Assembly (NCBI GenBank): GCA_025058955.1
Contig: JANXDV010000033.1
Span: 1-10,448, forward strand
Reading direction: 5' to 3'
DNA length: 10,448 nt
Origin: Archaeoglobaceae archaeon
Lineage (GTDB): Archaea; Halobacteriota; Archaeoglobi; Archaeoglobales; Archaeoglobaceae
Made by a program: the position numbers and the translations under genes. Position 1 is the first letter of the stretch. Each line of letters starts with the position of its first letter. The notes under the pieces are model-generated. The model was not told the DNA's origin. It saw nothing but the letters and a program-made list of their open reading frames with translations, and did not search any database. This document shows, piece after piece, positions 1-6,283 of this stretch.

Positions 1-432
1 TTTTTGTGGATATTCGAGAGTGCACTTCAGAATTAGCACCGCTACTGGATTGTATTCGCCCGCATAAACTTCACAACCCAATCGCAAAGCTTCAAGAGGA
101 ATTGACCCACCACCAGCAAAGGGATCGAGAACCTTAACAACTCCTCCGTTTGCCTCTAAAATTTCCTCTCTCGCCTTTTTTATTATCGTTTGACTGAGAG
201 AATTCTCCCATTTTGCGAGCTCAATGATAAACTGCCTCTTCTTCTCCCACTCTTCCAAATTCGATGCTGTGGGAATCAAAGCGGAGTAAGCGGTAGCTCT
301 TGAAGTGGCGAGCGGTCTTCTTGCCCACCAGATGTGTAGAGTGGAAATGTGCCCATGCCTTATGTTCTTCTCTCTCGCTGAGATCTCGCTAATCTCTTTA
401 ATTGGAAAACTCTCCTCTATAAAAGCCCTCAT
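1..432 (-). CDS. DUF1156 DNA methyltransferase, N-terminal part (cut by left edge)
   Basis: I translated this frame by hand; it is open for 144 codons from an ATG at 432-430 to the window edge. The N-terminus carries the DUF1156 hallmark around residues 22-41 (IRHGHISTLHIWWARRPLA). Further in, at about residues 103-112, is DPFAGGGSIP, the S-adenosylmethionine-binding motif I of adenine-specific DNA methyltransferases, followed by GEYNPVAVLILK. The family (COG1743-like) normally runs to several hundred residues more, so most of the protein, including the catalytic motif, lies outside the window. It would transfer a methyl group from SAM to DNA bases. It sits 10 bp downstream of the acylphosphatase-like gene on the same strand and is probably cotranscribed with it; no strong ribosome binding site is visible. 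DUF1156 methyltransferases occur in some phage-defence loci, but no restriction or helicase partner is visible here, so a defence role is only a possibility. Confidence 0.88.
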   Translation of the reverse strand, partial: MRAFIEESFPIKEISEISAREKNIRHGHISTLHIWWARRPLATSRATAYSALIPTASNLEEWEKKRQFIIELAKWENSLSQTIIKKAREEILEANGGVVKVLDPFAGGGSIPLEALRLGCEVYAGEYNPVAVLILKCTLEYPQK

Positions 433-442
433 AAATTTCAGT

Positions 443-1042
443 TCACATCAAACCCGCTTTTCTTAAAGCCTCTTCAATCCTTGAAATCCTCAAATTCATT
501 TCATTAAAGCTTCTTTCCATATAATCCCTAAGGTCTGTCCTAAGCAGTTCAACCCTATCTTTAACTTCGTCAATTTTTTCCGCAACCTTTTCGATCTTCT
601 CTCCGATCTCTCTTCTCGTCTTCTCTCCTTCCTCTCTGATAACAACTATAGTCTCATCCTGCTTTTGCAACATCTGATCTTGCTTTTCCAGCATTAAATC
701 TTGCTTTTCGAGCATTTTAACTCCAACCTGAACAATTTTTGAAAGCTGGACTGTATTGAAGCTCGCTCTGAACTTCTCAAGCTCTCTTACTCTGCCTTTG
801 AATTCCTCAACAGTTATTTCTTCAACTATTGCCATTTCAGGCCTATTGTTTTTTACAAATTCAACGAAGTGCTCAATTTGCTCTTTATCCCCATCTACTA
901 AGACTATTAAAGCCTCTTTTCCGTTGACTTTAACATTTCTCGCATCAAAGCATGGAATGAAAAGAGAATCCGCTTCTTCAAGTAAGAATAGGCGATAGCC
1001 AACGTCATGAACCTTGCCCTTGATCGTGATCTTTAAAGCCAT
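443..1042 (-). CDS. Acylphosphatase-like domain fused to a long coiled coil
   Basis: A 199-residue protein. Residues 1-90 match the acylphosphatase fold: GKVHDVGYR at 9-17 corresponds to the family's GxVQGVxFR phosphate loop, with the catalytic Arg at 17. ARN at 34-36 supplies the Asn that orients the nucleophilic water. The strand-helix stretch NGKEALIVLVDGDKEQ also fits. Two loop residues differ from consensus (Gln to His, Gly to Asp), so activity on acyl phosphates is uncertain. Classical acylphosphatases end near residue 90-100; here about 100 highly charged residues follow. Residues 108-130 hold a near-perfect heptad repeat (MLEKQDL, MLEKQDQ, MLQKQDE), and the helix seems to continue to the C-terminus, predicting oligomerisation. 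No signal peptide or membrane segment is visible. It is the first gene of a unit with the DUF1156 methyltransferase. The ATG at 1042 lies about 24 bp after a TATA-like element. The acylphosphatase homology is clear; the biological role is unknown. Confidence 0.85.
   Translation of the reverse strand: MALKITIKGKVHDVGYRLFLLEEADSLFIPCFDARNVKVNGKEALIVLVDGDKEQIEHFVEFVKNNRPEMAIVEEITVEEFKGRVRELEKFRASFNTVQLSKIVQVGVKMLEKQDLMLEKQDQMLQKQDETIVVIREEGEKTRREIGEKIEKVAEKIDEVKDRVELLRTDLRDYMERSFNEMNLRISRIEEALRKAGLM
656..718 (-). repeat. Three tandem 21-bp units encoding coiled-coil heptads
   Basis: Three adjacent copies lie at 656-676, 677-697 and 698-718. On the plus strand each reads roughly ATCTTGCTTTTCCAGCATTA, with a few substitutions per copy. 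Each unit encodes one heptad of the form QDxMLxK, so the repeat is in phase with the coiled coil. It looks like expansion of one heptad by duplication within the gene. Confidence 0.85.
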
Positions 1043-1060
1043 AACAACATTAGTCGTTTC

Positions 1061-1070
1061 ATTTTAAATT
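1061..1070 (-). promoter_or_regulatory. TATA-like element for the acylphosphatase-like gene
   Basis: Read on the minus strand this is AATTTAAAAT, preceded by an A-rich stretch that could serve as a BRE. Its centre lies about 24 bp before the ATG at 1042. No GGAGG-like site lies between, so a leaderless transcript starting at or next to the ATG is likely. Assignment is by motif and spacing only. Confidence 0.5.
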
Positions 1071-1211
1071 TTTTGTCTTAGCGAAAAATGGTATTTCTTT
1101 AACCTGAAGCAATTTTGCACCTCGAGTTGTATTCTGGGTAGCTTTTAGATAATACATAAAAACAGCCAATTGATAGGAGAGTCTTTGTTGGTCTTTGCAA
1201 TATAGAAAGAA

Positions 1212-1219
1212 TTTTTATC
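1212..1219 (+). promoter_or_regulatory. TATA-like element for pheT
   Basis: The sequence TTTTTATC, preceded by the purine-rich GAAAGAA (BRE-like), is centred about 25 bp before the ATG at 1241. This spacing would put the transcription start at the ATG. No Shine-Dalgarno-like sequence lies between. The rest of the 198-bp divergent spacer (1043-1240) holds no gene or RNA that I can recognise. Confidence 0.5.
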
Positions 1220-1240
1220 TCGCAAGCCTTAGCATTGCCA

Positions 1241-2881
1241 ATGCCGGTTATTACGCTAAACTGGAATGAACTTGAAAGGCTTGTTGGAACAAGGAGGGAA
1301 GAAATTCTGAAGAGAATGCCAATGATTGGCTGTGATATCGAGAGATCTGACCAAGAAAAGATTTCAGTAGAATTTTTCCCAAATCGTCCAGATCTTTACA
1401 GCATTGAAGGTGTTGCAAGGGCTTTAAGAGGCTTCTTAGGAATTGAAACTGGTTTGAAGGAATATCGGAGCAGAAAAAGAGACTGGAAGATCTTCGTAGA
1501 TAGGAGTGTTTTAGCGGTTCGCCCACGGATCGTTGGATGTGTCGTTAAAAATCTTAAAATGAGCGATGAGGTTATTATAAGCCTTATGGAAGTTCAAGAA
1601 GACTTACACTGGACCATTGGCAGAAACAGGAGGAGAATGGCGATTGGAGTTCACGATCTCAGCAAGGTTAACTTCCCATTGAGATACACCGCAGTCGACT
1701 CAAATTTCTCCTTCATTCCCCTTGATTTCTCGAAGGAAATGAGTGTGGCTGAGATCCTAAGAGAACATCCTAAAGGAAAAGAGTATGCGTTTATTCTCGA
1801 GGGTAAAAAATTTCACCCAATGATCATTGACTCAAAAAATGAAGCGGTCTCTTTTCCACCAATAATAAATGCGGAGAAGACAAGGGTGACTGAGAAAACG
1901 AAAGATCTTTTCATCGACGTAACTGGCTTCGATGAATATGTTGACAAAGCTTTGAAGATCATAGCTTGCATGCTTTACGATCGAGGTGGGGAGATCGAGG
2001 TGGTCGAAGTTGTTTATCCAGATCGAGTTGAAGAGACTCCAGATCTGTCTCCAAAAAGAATGATCCTTCGAAAGTCCGAGATCTTTTCATTGCTCGGTTT
2101 TGAGTTAAGCGACAAAGAGATCATTTTTTCGCTCGAAAAAATGAGGTTTGGAGTCAAAATAATTGGAGAAGAGGTTGAAGTCATCATTCCACCTTATAGA
2201 GCGGACATAATGCATGAGTGGGATGTGATAGAGGACATTGCAATTGGCTATGGCTATGAGAGAATAAAGCCGGAGTATCCAAAGACTTCAACCATTGGCT
2301 CTGCACATGAGTGGAATGAGATAAGAGAGCTTTTAAGAGAGATCATGCTTGGTATTGGATTCCTTGAGGTTATAACGTTTACTCTAACGAGTGAAAAAGC
2401 TTATGAAAACTTGAGAAGAGCTTCAGAACCTTGGAAAGATCACGTTCCACTGATGCATCCGCTCACTATTGAGCATACTATGGTTAGAACAGAGATCCTT
2501 TCAAAGCTTCTGGAAGTCATAGCACAGAATAAACACGTAGAATTACCCTTAAAGATCTTCGAGGTTGGCGACGTGGTTTCTGGATTGAAAAATCGACTTA
2601 GGCTTTGTGCATGCATAACTCATCCAAGGGCAAATTTTGCGGAAATTCGAAGTTATGTGCAAGCGGTCATGAGAGAGCTTGGTTTGGAGTGGGATGTTGA
2701 AGAGGCGGAAGATCCGGCTTTTATAGAGGGGAGACAAGGGTTTATCGTTGCTAAGGATAAAAAAATTGGAGTTTTTGGTGAGATCCATCCGGAAGTTCTT
2801 GAAAAATTTGGAATTCCAAATCCTGTTGTTGCTTTCGAGCTTGAGCTTGATAAGATCTTTGAATGTGGAGAACTGCTATGA
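1241..2881 (+). CDS. pheT: Phenylalanyl-tRNA synthetase beta subunit
   Basis: The beta subunit of the (alpha-beta)2 phenylalanyl-tRNA synthetase, which charges tRNA-Phe in the cytoplasm. At 546 residues it has the compact archaeal/eukaryotic-type length, without the bacterial N-terminal tRNA-binding (EMAP-like) domain or C-terminal anticodon-binding domain. FFPNRPDLYSIEGVARAL at 45-62 is a family hallmark. The B3/B4 region (about 100-260) contains the editing-domain segments HWTIGRNRRRMAIGVHDL and FPPIINAEKTRVT. The B5 domain (about 270-345) ends in PPYRADIMHEWDVIEDIAIGYGYER. The catalytic-like core fold covers about 350-546. I chose the ATG at 1241 (MPVITLNW); a TTG at 1235 would add only two residues, and the TATA-like element sits at the right distance for a leaderless start at 1241. 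The alpha subunit gene pheS is not in the window. The stop overlaps the apgM start by ATGA. Confidence 0.95.
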   Translation: MPVITLNWNELERLVGTRREEILKRMPMIGCDIERSDQEKISVEFFPNRPDLYSIEGVARALRGFLGIETGLKEYRSRKRDWKIFVDRSVLAVRPRIVGCVVKNLKMSDEVIISLMEVQEDLHWTIGRNRRRMAIGVHDLSKVNFPLRYTAVDSNFSFIPLDFSKEMSVAEILREHPKGKEYAFILEGKKFHPMIIDSKNEAVSFPPIINAEKTRVTEKTKDLFIDVTGFDEYVDKALKIIACMLYDRGGEIEVVEVVYPDRVEETPDLSPKRMILRKSEIFSLLGFELSDKEIIFSLEKMRFGVKIIGEEVEVIIPPYRADIMHEWDVIEDIAIGYGYERIKPEYPKTSTIGSAHEWNEIRELLREIMLGIGFLEVITFTLTSEKAYENLRRASEPWKDHVPLMHPLTIEHTMVRTEILSKLLEVIAQNKHVELPLKIFEVGDVVSGLKNRLRLCACITHPRANFAEIRSYVQAVMRELGLEWDVEEAEDPAFIEGRQGFIVAKDKKIGVFGEIHPEVLEKFGIPNPVVAFELELDKIFECGELL

Positions 2882-4026
2882 AGTTCCTCCTATTGGTTCC
2901 TGACGGAATGGCGGACTGGAGAATCGAAAAACTGGGTAATAAGACACCTTTAGAAGTTGCGGAGAAGTTGAATATTGATTTTATTGCAAAAGAAGGATCT
3001 TGTGGCTCCGCATTGACTGTGCCAAAAGGATTTGAGCCAGGAAGCGATGTGGCAAATCTGACAATTCTCGGAGTTGACGTTCGAAAATATTACACTGGCA
3101 GAGGACCAATAGAAGCCTTAGCAAGTGGAATCAAAGCCAATTTAGTTTTTAGATGTAATCTCGTTAAGGTAAGCGATGTGATGCTTGACTACGCTGGAGG
3201 CAGAATAAGCGATTCAGAGGCAAGAAAAGTTATAGAACATTTGAATGCGAACAAGACGTTTGATTTCGTAAAATTCTACCCGGGGAAGAGCTATAGGAAT
3301 TTGCTTGCTATAAACAAAGAATTCGAAAATGATGTAAAAACTTTTGCCCCACACGATATTCAGGGAAAGAAGATCTCAGATTTTATGCCGAAAGGTGGAA
3401 AAATAGCTGAAATTCTCTGCGAACTTATGGAGTGGTCAAAGGAAGTTCTTCCATTGGTTACAGAGAAGGCAAACATGATCTGGCTCTGGGGTGGTGGAAA
3501 AATTCCAAACTTTCCAAAATTCCAAGAGAGCTGGAGGGTGAAAGGGGCTATGATCTCCGAGGTAGATCTCTTGAAAGGAATTGCCAATGGTTTGGGAATG
3601 GAATTCGTTGAAGTAGAGGGACTAACTGGCTACGTGGACACAAACTACAAGGGACTTGTAAAGGCGACGCTGAAAAGCCTTGAGAAATTCGACTTTGTTG
3701 CACTGCATACCGAGGGAATAGACGAGGTTAGTCATGAAGGAGATCTTGAAGGCAAGATCGAGGCTATAGAGATCTACGATGAAGAAATAGTTGGAAAAAT
3801 TCTCGATAAAGCGGATCTTGAAGAGCTGAAAATCCTAATTCTTCCAGATCATCCGACTCCAATTGAGTTGAAAACCCATGTTGCTGAAAGCGTTCCTTTT
3901 GCCATTTATGGCTATGAGAGAGACGAAGTCAAGAGCTTCTCAGAGTTTAGCTGTGCTAAGGGCAGATATGGAAGCATAAATGGGCTAAGGTTGATGAATT
4001 ATTTTATAAGGCGTGAGAAGTTTTGA
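2878..4026 (+). CDS. apgM: 2,3-bisphosphoglycerate-independent phosphoglycerate mutase, archaeal type
   Basis: Interconverts 3-phosphoglycerate and 2-phosphoglycerate in glycolysis and gluconeogenesis. The 382-residue protein belongs to the archaeal ApgM family of the alkaline-phosphatase superfamily, shorter than bacterial GpmI. Metal and catalytic residues are visible: PDGMADW at the N-terminus (Asp9), GSDVANLTILG at 55-65 with the phospho-accepting Ser56, HTEGIDEVSHEGDLEGK from 277 with Asp282 and His286, and PDHPTPIELKTH at 323-334 with Asp324, His325 and His334. YYTGRGPIEA at 71-80 is also typical of the family. The start is the ATG at 2878, which overlaps the pheT stop as ATGA and has GGAG at 2867-2870 seven bases upstream. 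An in-frame ATG at 2863 would place that SD inside the gene and add non-conserved residues. Translational coupling to pheT is likely. It is followed closely by the aminotransferase gene. Confidence 0.94.
   Translation: MKFLLLVPDGMADWRIEKLGNKTPLEVAEKLNIDFIAKEGSCGSALTVPKGFEPGSDVANLTILGVDVRKYYTGRGPIEALASGIKANLVFRCNLVKVSDVMLDYAGGRISDSEARKVIEHLNANKTFDFVKFYPGKSYRNLLAINKEFENDVKTFAPHDIQGKKISDFMPKGGKIAEILCELMEWSKEVLPLVTEKANMIWLWGGGKIPNFPKFQESWRVKGAMISEVDLLKGIANGLGMEFVEVEGLTGYVDTNYKGLVKATLKSLEKFDFVALHTEGIDEVSHEGDLEGKIEAIEIYDEEIVGKILDKADLEELKILILPDHPTPIELKTHVAESVPFAIYGYERDEVKSFSEFSCAKGRYGSINGLRLMNYFIRREKF
4001..4010 (+). promoter_or_regulatory. Possible internal TATA-like element for the argD-like gene
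   Basis: ATTTTATAAG lies in the last codons of apgM, about 26 bp before the ATG at 4031, the same spacing seen at other starts in this window. It could give the aminotransferase its own leaderless transcript besides readthrough from pheT-apgM. It lies in coding sequence and could be chance. Confidence 0.3.
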
Positions 4027-4030
4027 GACT

Positions 4031-5164
4031 ATGGATTGGATCGAAAAAGAAAAGAAGCTAATCCCACAGGTTTACAAAAGGCAAAATATAATCTTTGAGC
4101 GAGGAGAAGGTTGTTATCTCTACGATCTCAATGGAAAGAAGTATTTGGACCTCGTTGCAGGAATTGCTACAGTTGCGATCGGGCATTCTCATCCTGAGTT
4201 CATCTTGAGAGTTTCTGAGCAATTGAATAAACTTGTTCACGTTTCAAACCTTTACTACACGATTCCACAGATCGCTTTAGCAGAGAAGCTTCAGAAACTC
4301 ACTGGATTGGACAGATTCTTCTTCTGCAACAGTGGAACTGAAGCGATGGAAGCGTCACTTAAGTTTGCAAGAAAAGCAACGGGAAAGAAGAAATTTGTTG
4401 CTTTTAAGAATGCTTTCCATGGCAGAACGATGGGGGCGCTATCGGTAACATATAAAGAGAAGTTCAGAAAGGCTTTTGAGCCTCTAATTCAGCCTGTAGA
4501 GTTTGCAAACTTCAACGAGATTGCAGATCTTGAGAGAAAAGTTGACAAAGAAACTTCTGCAGTAATTCTTGAGCTAATTCAAGGAGAAGCAGGTGTTTTT
4601 CCAGCGGAAAAAGAATTTGTAAAAGCCATATTCGAGCTCAAGGAAAAATTTGACTTTCTCGTGATCTTTGATGAAGTCCAAACAGGTTTTGGGAGAACTG
4701 GAAAATGGTTTGCAAAAGAGCACTACGGTTTCCAACCAGATATAATGGCAATGGCAAAGGCTATGGGGTCGGGCTTTCCAATTGGATGCTCTTCAATAAA
4801 AGAGGAGGTAGCTAAAAAGCTGGAAAAAGGAGATCACGGCTCAACCTTTGGTGGAAATCCATTAGCCTGCACCGCTTCACTCGCAACGATCGAGATCATT
4901 GAAAAATATGGGCTCGTGGAGAATGCTGAAAAGATGGGCAACTACTTCATGAAAAGGCTGAAGGAGCTTTTTAGCGAAGTTAGGGGAAAAGGACTCATGA
5001 TCGGATTCAAAATTGCCAACGCTGAAGAGTTTGTAAAAAAAGCACTTGATAAAGGGCTGGTATTGAATGCCACATCAGATGACAATATAAGGCTCGTTCC
5101 ACCTCTTGTAATTGGCAAGAAAGAGATCGATCTCGCAATCGAAATTCTTTCAAGTCTTGGCTAA
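4031..5164 (+). CDS. argD: Acetylornithine aminotransferase (class III, PLP-dependent)
   Basis: A fold-type I, class III aminotransferase that in arginine synthesis moves an amino group from glutamate to N-acetylglutamate semialdehyde. The 377 residues fit the ArgD/LysJ length. Visible motifs are CNSGTEAMEASLKFARK (99-115, phosphate and PLP contacts), FHGRTMGALSVT (129-140), IFDEVQTGFGRTG (212-224; Asp214 binds the pyridine nitrogen), AKAMGSGFPIG (242-252) with the Schiff-base Lys243, HGSTFGGNPLAC (269-280) and NIRLVPPL (352-359). The HGSTFGGNPLAC and RLVPPL motifs favour ArgD/LysJ over GABA transaminases, though sequence alone cannot separate arginine from lysine (LysJ) substrates. I prefer the ATG at 4031, four bases after the apgM stop. 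A GTG at 4013 would add MRSFET and overlap apgM by 14 bp. No other arginine genes are nearby. The stop overlaps the convergent DUF2703 gene. Confidence 0.9.
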   Translation: MDWIEKEKKLIPQVYKRQNIIFERGEGCYLYDLNGKKYLDLVAGIATVAIGHSHPEFILRVSEQLNKLVHVSNLYYTIPQIALAEKLQKLTGLDRFFFCNSGTEAMEASLKFARKATGKKKFVAFKNAFHGRTMGALSVTYKEKFRKAFEPLIQPVEFANFNEIADLERKVDKETSAVILELIQGEAGVFPAEKEFVKAIFELKEKFDFLVIFDEVQTGFGRTGKWFAKEHYGFQPDIMAMAKAMGSGFPIGCSSIKEEVAKKLEKGDHGSTFGGNPLACTASLATIEIIEKYGLVENAEKMGNYFMKRLKELFSEVRGKGLMIGFKIANAEEFVKKALDKGLVLNATSDDNIRLVPPLVIGKKEIDLAIEILSSLG

Positions 5165-5589
5165 CATCTCTTGCTTAAAAGCTCTTTAACCGCCTCAATA
5201 CCGGCTTTCACAATCAGTTCTGAACTTGGAACTTCATAAATTCTGCCGTTTAATTCAACCGTTCTGCATTCATTCGGGGCACATAGATCACAACATTGGC
5301 TTTTTCCAGCTCTTGCTTTGAGCCATTCTTCCAAGGAGCGACCATTGATGACAATTTTATTTGAGCTCAGGGGATCCCCTTCGAATTCCTCAAATTTGAT
5401 CTCCTTTTTTTCAAGCACTACTTGGATTCCAAATGTTTTTAGAACTTTTCTTAGAGTTGAAACTGCTTTTAAAAGCTCAATTTCAGTTGATTCGCATCTA
5501 CTACAAGTCTTATTATTCTCAACAAACCTTTGCCAGCTGATCTTCAGAAAATTTTTATTCTCACTCTCGCTACAGCATCCCAAAGTCAT
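5161..5589 (-). CDS. DUF2703 family cysteine-rich protein
   Basis: A 142-residue soluble protein matching my recollection of the DUF2703 family, whose function is unknown. Hallmarks are ISWQRFV (17-23), CSRCESTE (29-36), DPLSSNKIVINGRSLEEWL (72-90) and CCDLCAPNECRTVELNG (99-115), followed by an ELIVKAGIEA helix. It has nine cysteines (5, 6, 29, 32, 99, 100, 103, 108, 142); the CxxC and CCxxC arrangements suggest metal or [Fe-S] binding or thiol redox chemistry, which is inference. The first 16 residues, including a CC pair, extend before the point where I expect the conserved part to begin. There is no other plausible start, and a TATA-like element lies about 25 bp before this ATG. The TAG stop at 5163-5161 overlaps the argD TAA on the opposite strand. 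It follows the XTP pyrophosphatase gene after 65 bp, so readthrough from it is possible. Confidence 0.8.
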   Translation of the reverse strand: MTLGCCSESENKNFLKISWQRFVENNKTCSRCESTEIELLKAVSTLRKVLKTFGIQVVLEKKEIKFEEFEGDPLSSNKIVINGRSLEEWLKARAGKSQCCDLCAPNECRTVELNGRIYEVPSSELIVKAGIEAVKELLSKRC

Positions 5590-5608
5590 ATAGTGGAGTT
5601 AGGATTAT

Positions 5609-5617
5609 GAATAAAAG
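5609..5617 (-). promoter_or_regulatory. TATA-like element for the DUF2703 gene
   Basis: Read on the minus strand it is CTTTTATTC, with the purine-rich AGAGAAAA just upstream as a BRE candidate. The centre lies about 25 bp before the ATG at 5589 and no SD site is present, which again suggests a leaderless mRNA. The gap 5590-5654 shows no T-run terminator for the upstream gene. Confidence 0.5.
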
Positions 5618-5654
5618 TTTTCTCTTTTTGGAGTTGTTAAGTGATTAATTCAAA

Positions 5655-6194
5655 CTAAAATTCCCCCTTAATCGAAGAGAAAAACTTCTCTAAAGCTATT
5701 CTTCTATGTGAAACTAAGTTCTTCTCTTCTCCCATTTCTGCGAAAGTTTGTCTGCCGTAGAGGAAGATCGGATCAAATCCAAAGCCTTTTTCTCCTCGGA
5801 TCTCTAAGGCGATCTCTCCATAAACTACTCCATCAAAAGTTCTTATTTTTGAGCCATCAAAATAAGCTATTACTGCTTTGAAATATGCCTTTCTGTTCTC
5901 AATTCCAGCCATTAGCTTCAGTATCCCCTCGTTACCTATTGTTTTAAATACATAACTTGAATATGGTCCCGGAAATCCTTTAAGAGCTTCGATGAAAAGA
6001 CCGCTGTCTTCTATGAAAAATGGCTCTTTTATTCTATTTGCAATGATCTCCGCACTTCTTTTTGCTATCTCCTCAAGTTCAAATCCCTGTGGTTCTTCAT
6101 ATTCCATTCTAAGCCACTCTATCTCTATGGAGAACTTTTCTGCCAGAGCTTTTGCTTCTCTGAATTTGCCCTCGTTGGAAGTTATGAAGATCAT
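5655..6194 (-). CDS. rdgB: XTP/dITP pyrophosphatase (RdgB/HAM1 family)
   Basis: Hydrolyses non-canonical purine nucleoside triphosphates (XTP, dITP/ITP) to monophosphate and pyrophosphate, keeping deaminated bases out of nucleic acids. The 179 residues match archaeal family members. Visible motifs are TSNEGKFREA (5-14), the nucleotide-binding N-terminus; FIEDSGLFIEALKGFPGPYS (60-79), with the metal-binding and catalytic acidic residues Glu62 and Asp63; GFGFDPIF (137-144); and FAEMGEEKNLVSHRRIALEK (151-170), the family's specificity and phosphate-contact segment. I chose the ATG at 6194 (MIFITSN) because the family begins with this strand. An ATG at 6236 would add 14 non-conserved residues. 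GGAGA at 6208-6204 on the minus strand lies nine bases upstream and can serve as SD. It is divergent from the flavoprotein gene at 6284 and followed by the DUF2703 gene. Confidence 0.92.
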   Translation of the reverse strand: MIFITSNEGKFREAKALAEKFSIEIEWLRMEYEEPQGFELEEIAKRSAEIIANRIKEPFFIEDSGLFIEALKGFPGPYSSYVFKTIGNEGILKLMAGIENRKAYFKAVIAYFDGSKIRTFDGVVYGEIALEIRGEKGFGFDPIFLYGRQTFAEMGEEKNLVSHRRIALEKFFSSIKGEF

Positions 6195-6283
6195 GAAGGA
6201 GATTCTCCACTGATTAATAAGTTTTGGAGCAAACAAAATAATTTTATACAGAGATAATCTATATTTTATTAGAGTGATCAGGG
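6195..6283. promoter_or_regulatory. Divergent promoter region between rdgB and the small flavoprotein gene
   Basis: This 89-bp spacer must hold promoters for both directions. ATTTTATA at 6241-6248 reads TATAAAAT on the minus strand, a good TATA box that would start the rdgB transcript near 6220 with a short leader containing GGAGA. On the plus strand the same bases could act as a TATA box for a start near 6270. A second plus-strand candidate is CTATATTTTATT at 6259-6270. An AT-rich TTATTAAT-like element near 6216 is an alternative, leaderless-type signal for rdgB. The plus-strand gene has GTGATC at 6274-6279, which can pair with the 16S rRNA 3' end, four bases before its ATG. Confidence 0.5.

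Noticed and set aside
656..718. Tandem repeats as a CRISPR-like array
   Set aside because: Units are directly adjacent without spacers, 21 bp long and in frame with a coding sequence, so they are protein heptads.
1043..1240. A small RNA or short gene in the divergent spacer
   Set aside because: No C/D-box pair, tRNA-like fold or open frame with a start and conserved-looking product could be seen; only promoter-like elements stand out.
4013..4030. GTG at 4013 as the argD start
   Set aside because: It would overlap apgM by 14 bp and add six residues without family support; the ATG at 4031 fits the usual N-terminus and the TATA spacing better.
6198..6208. Small inverted repeat GGAGA-T-TCTCC as a repressor operator
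   Set aside because: One arm is simply the SD-like GGAGA for rdgB on the minus strand, and an 11-bp palindrome is too short to support an operator.
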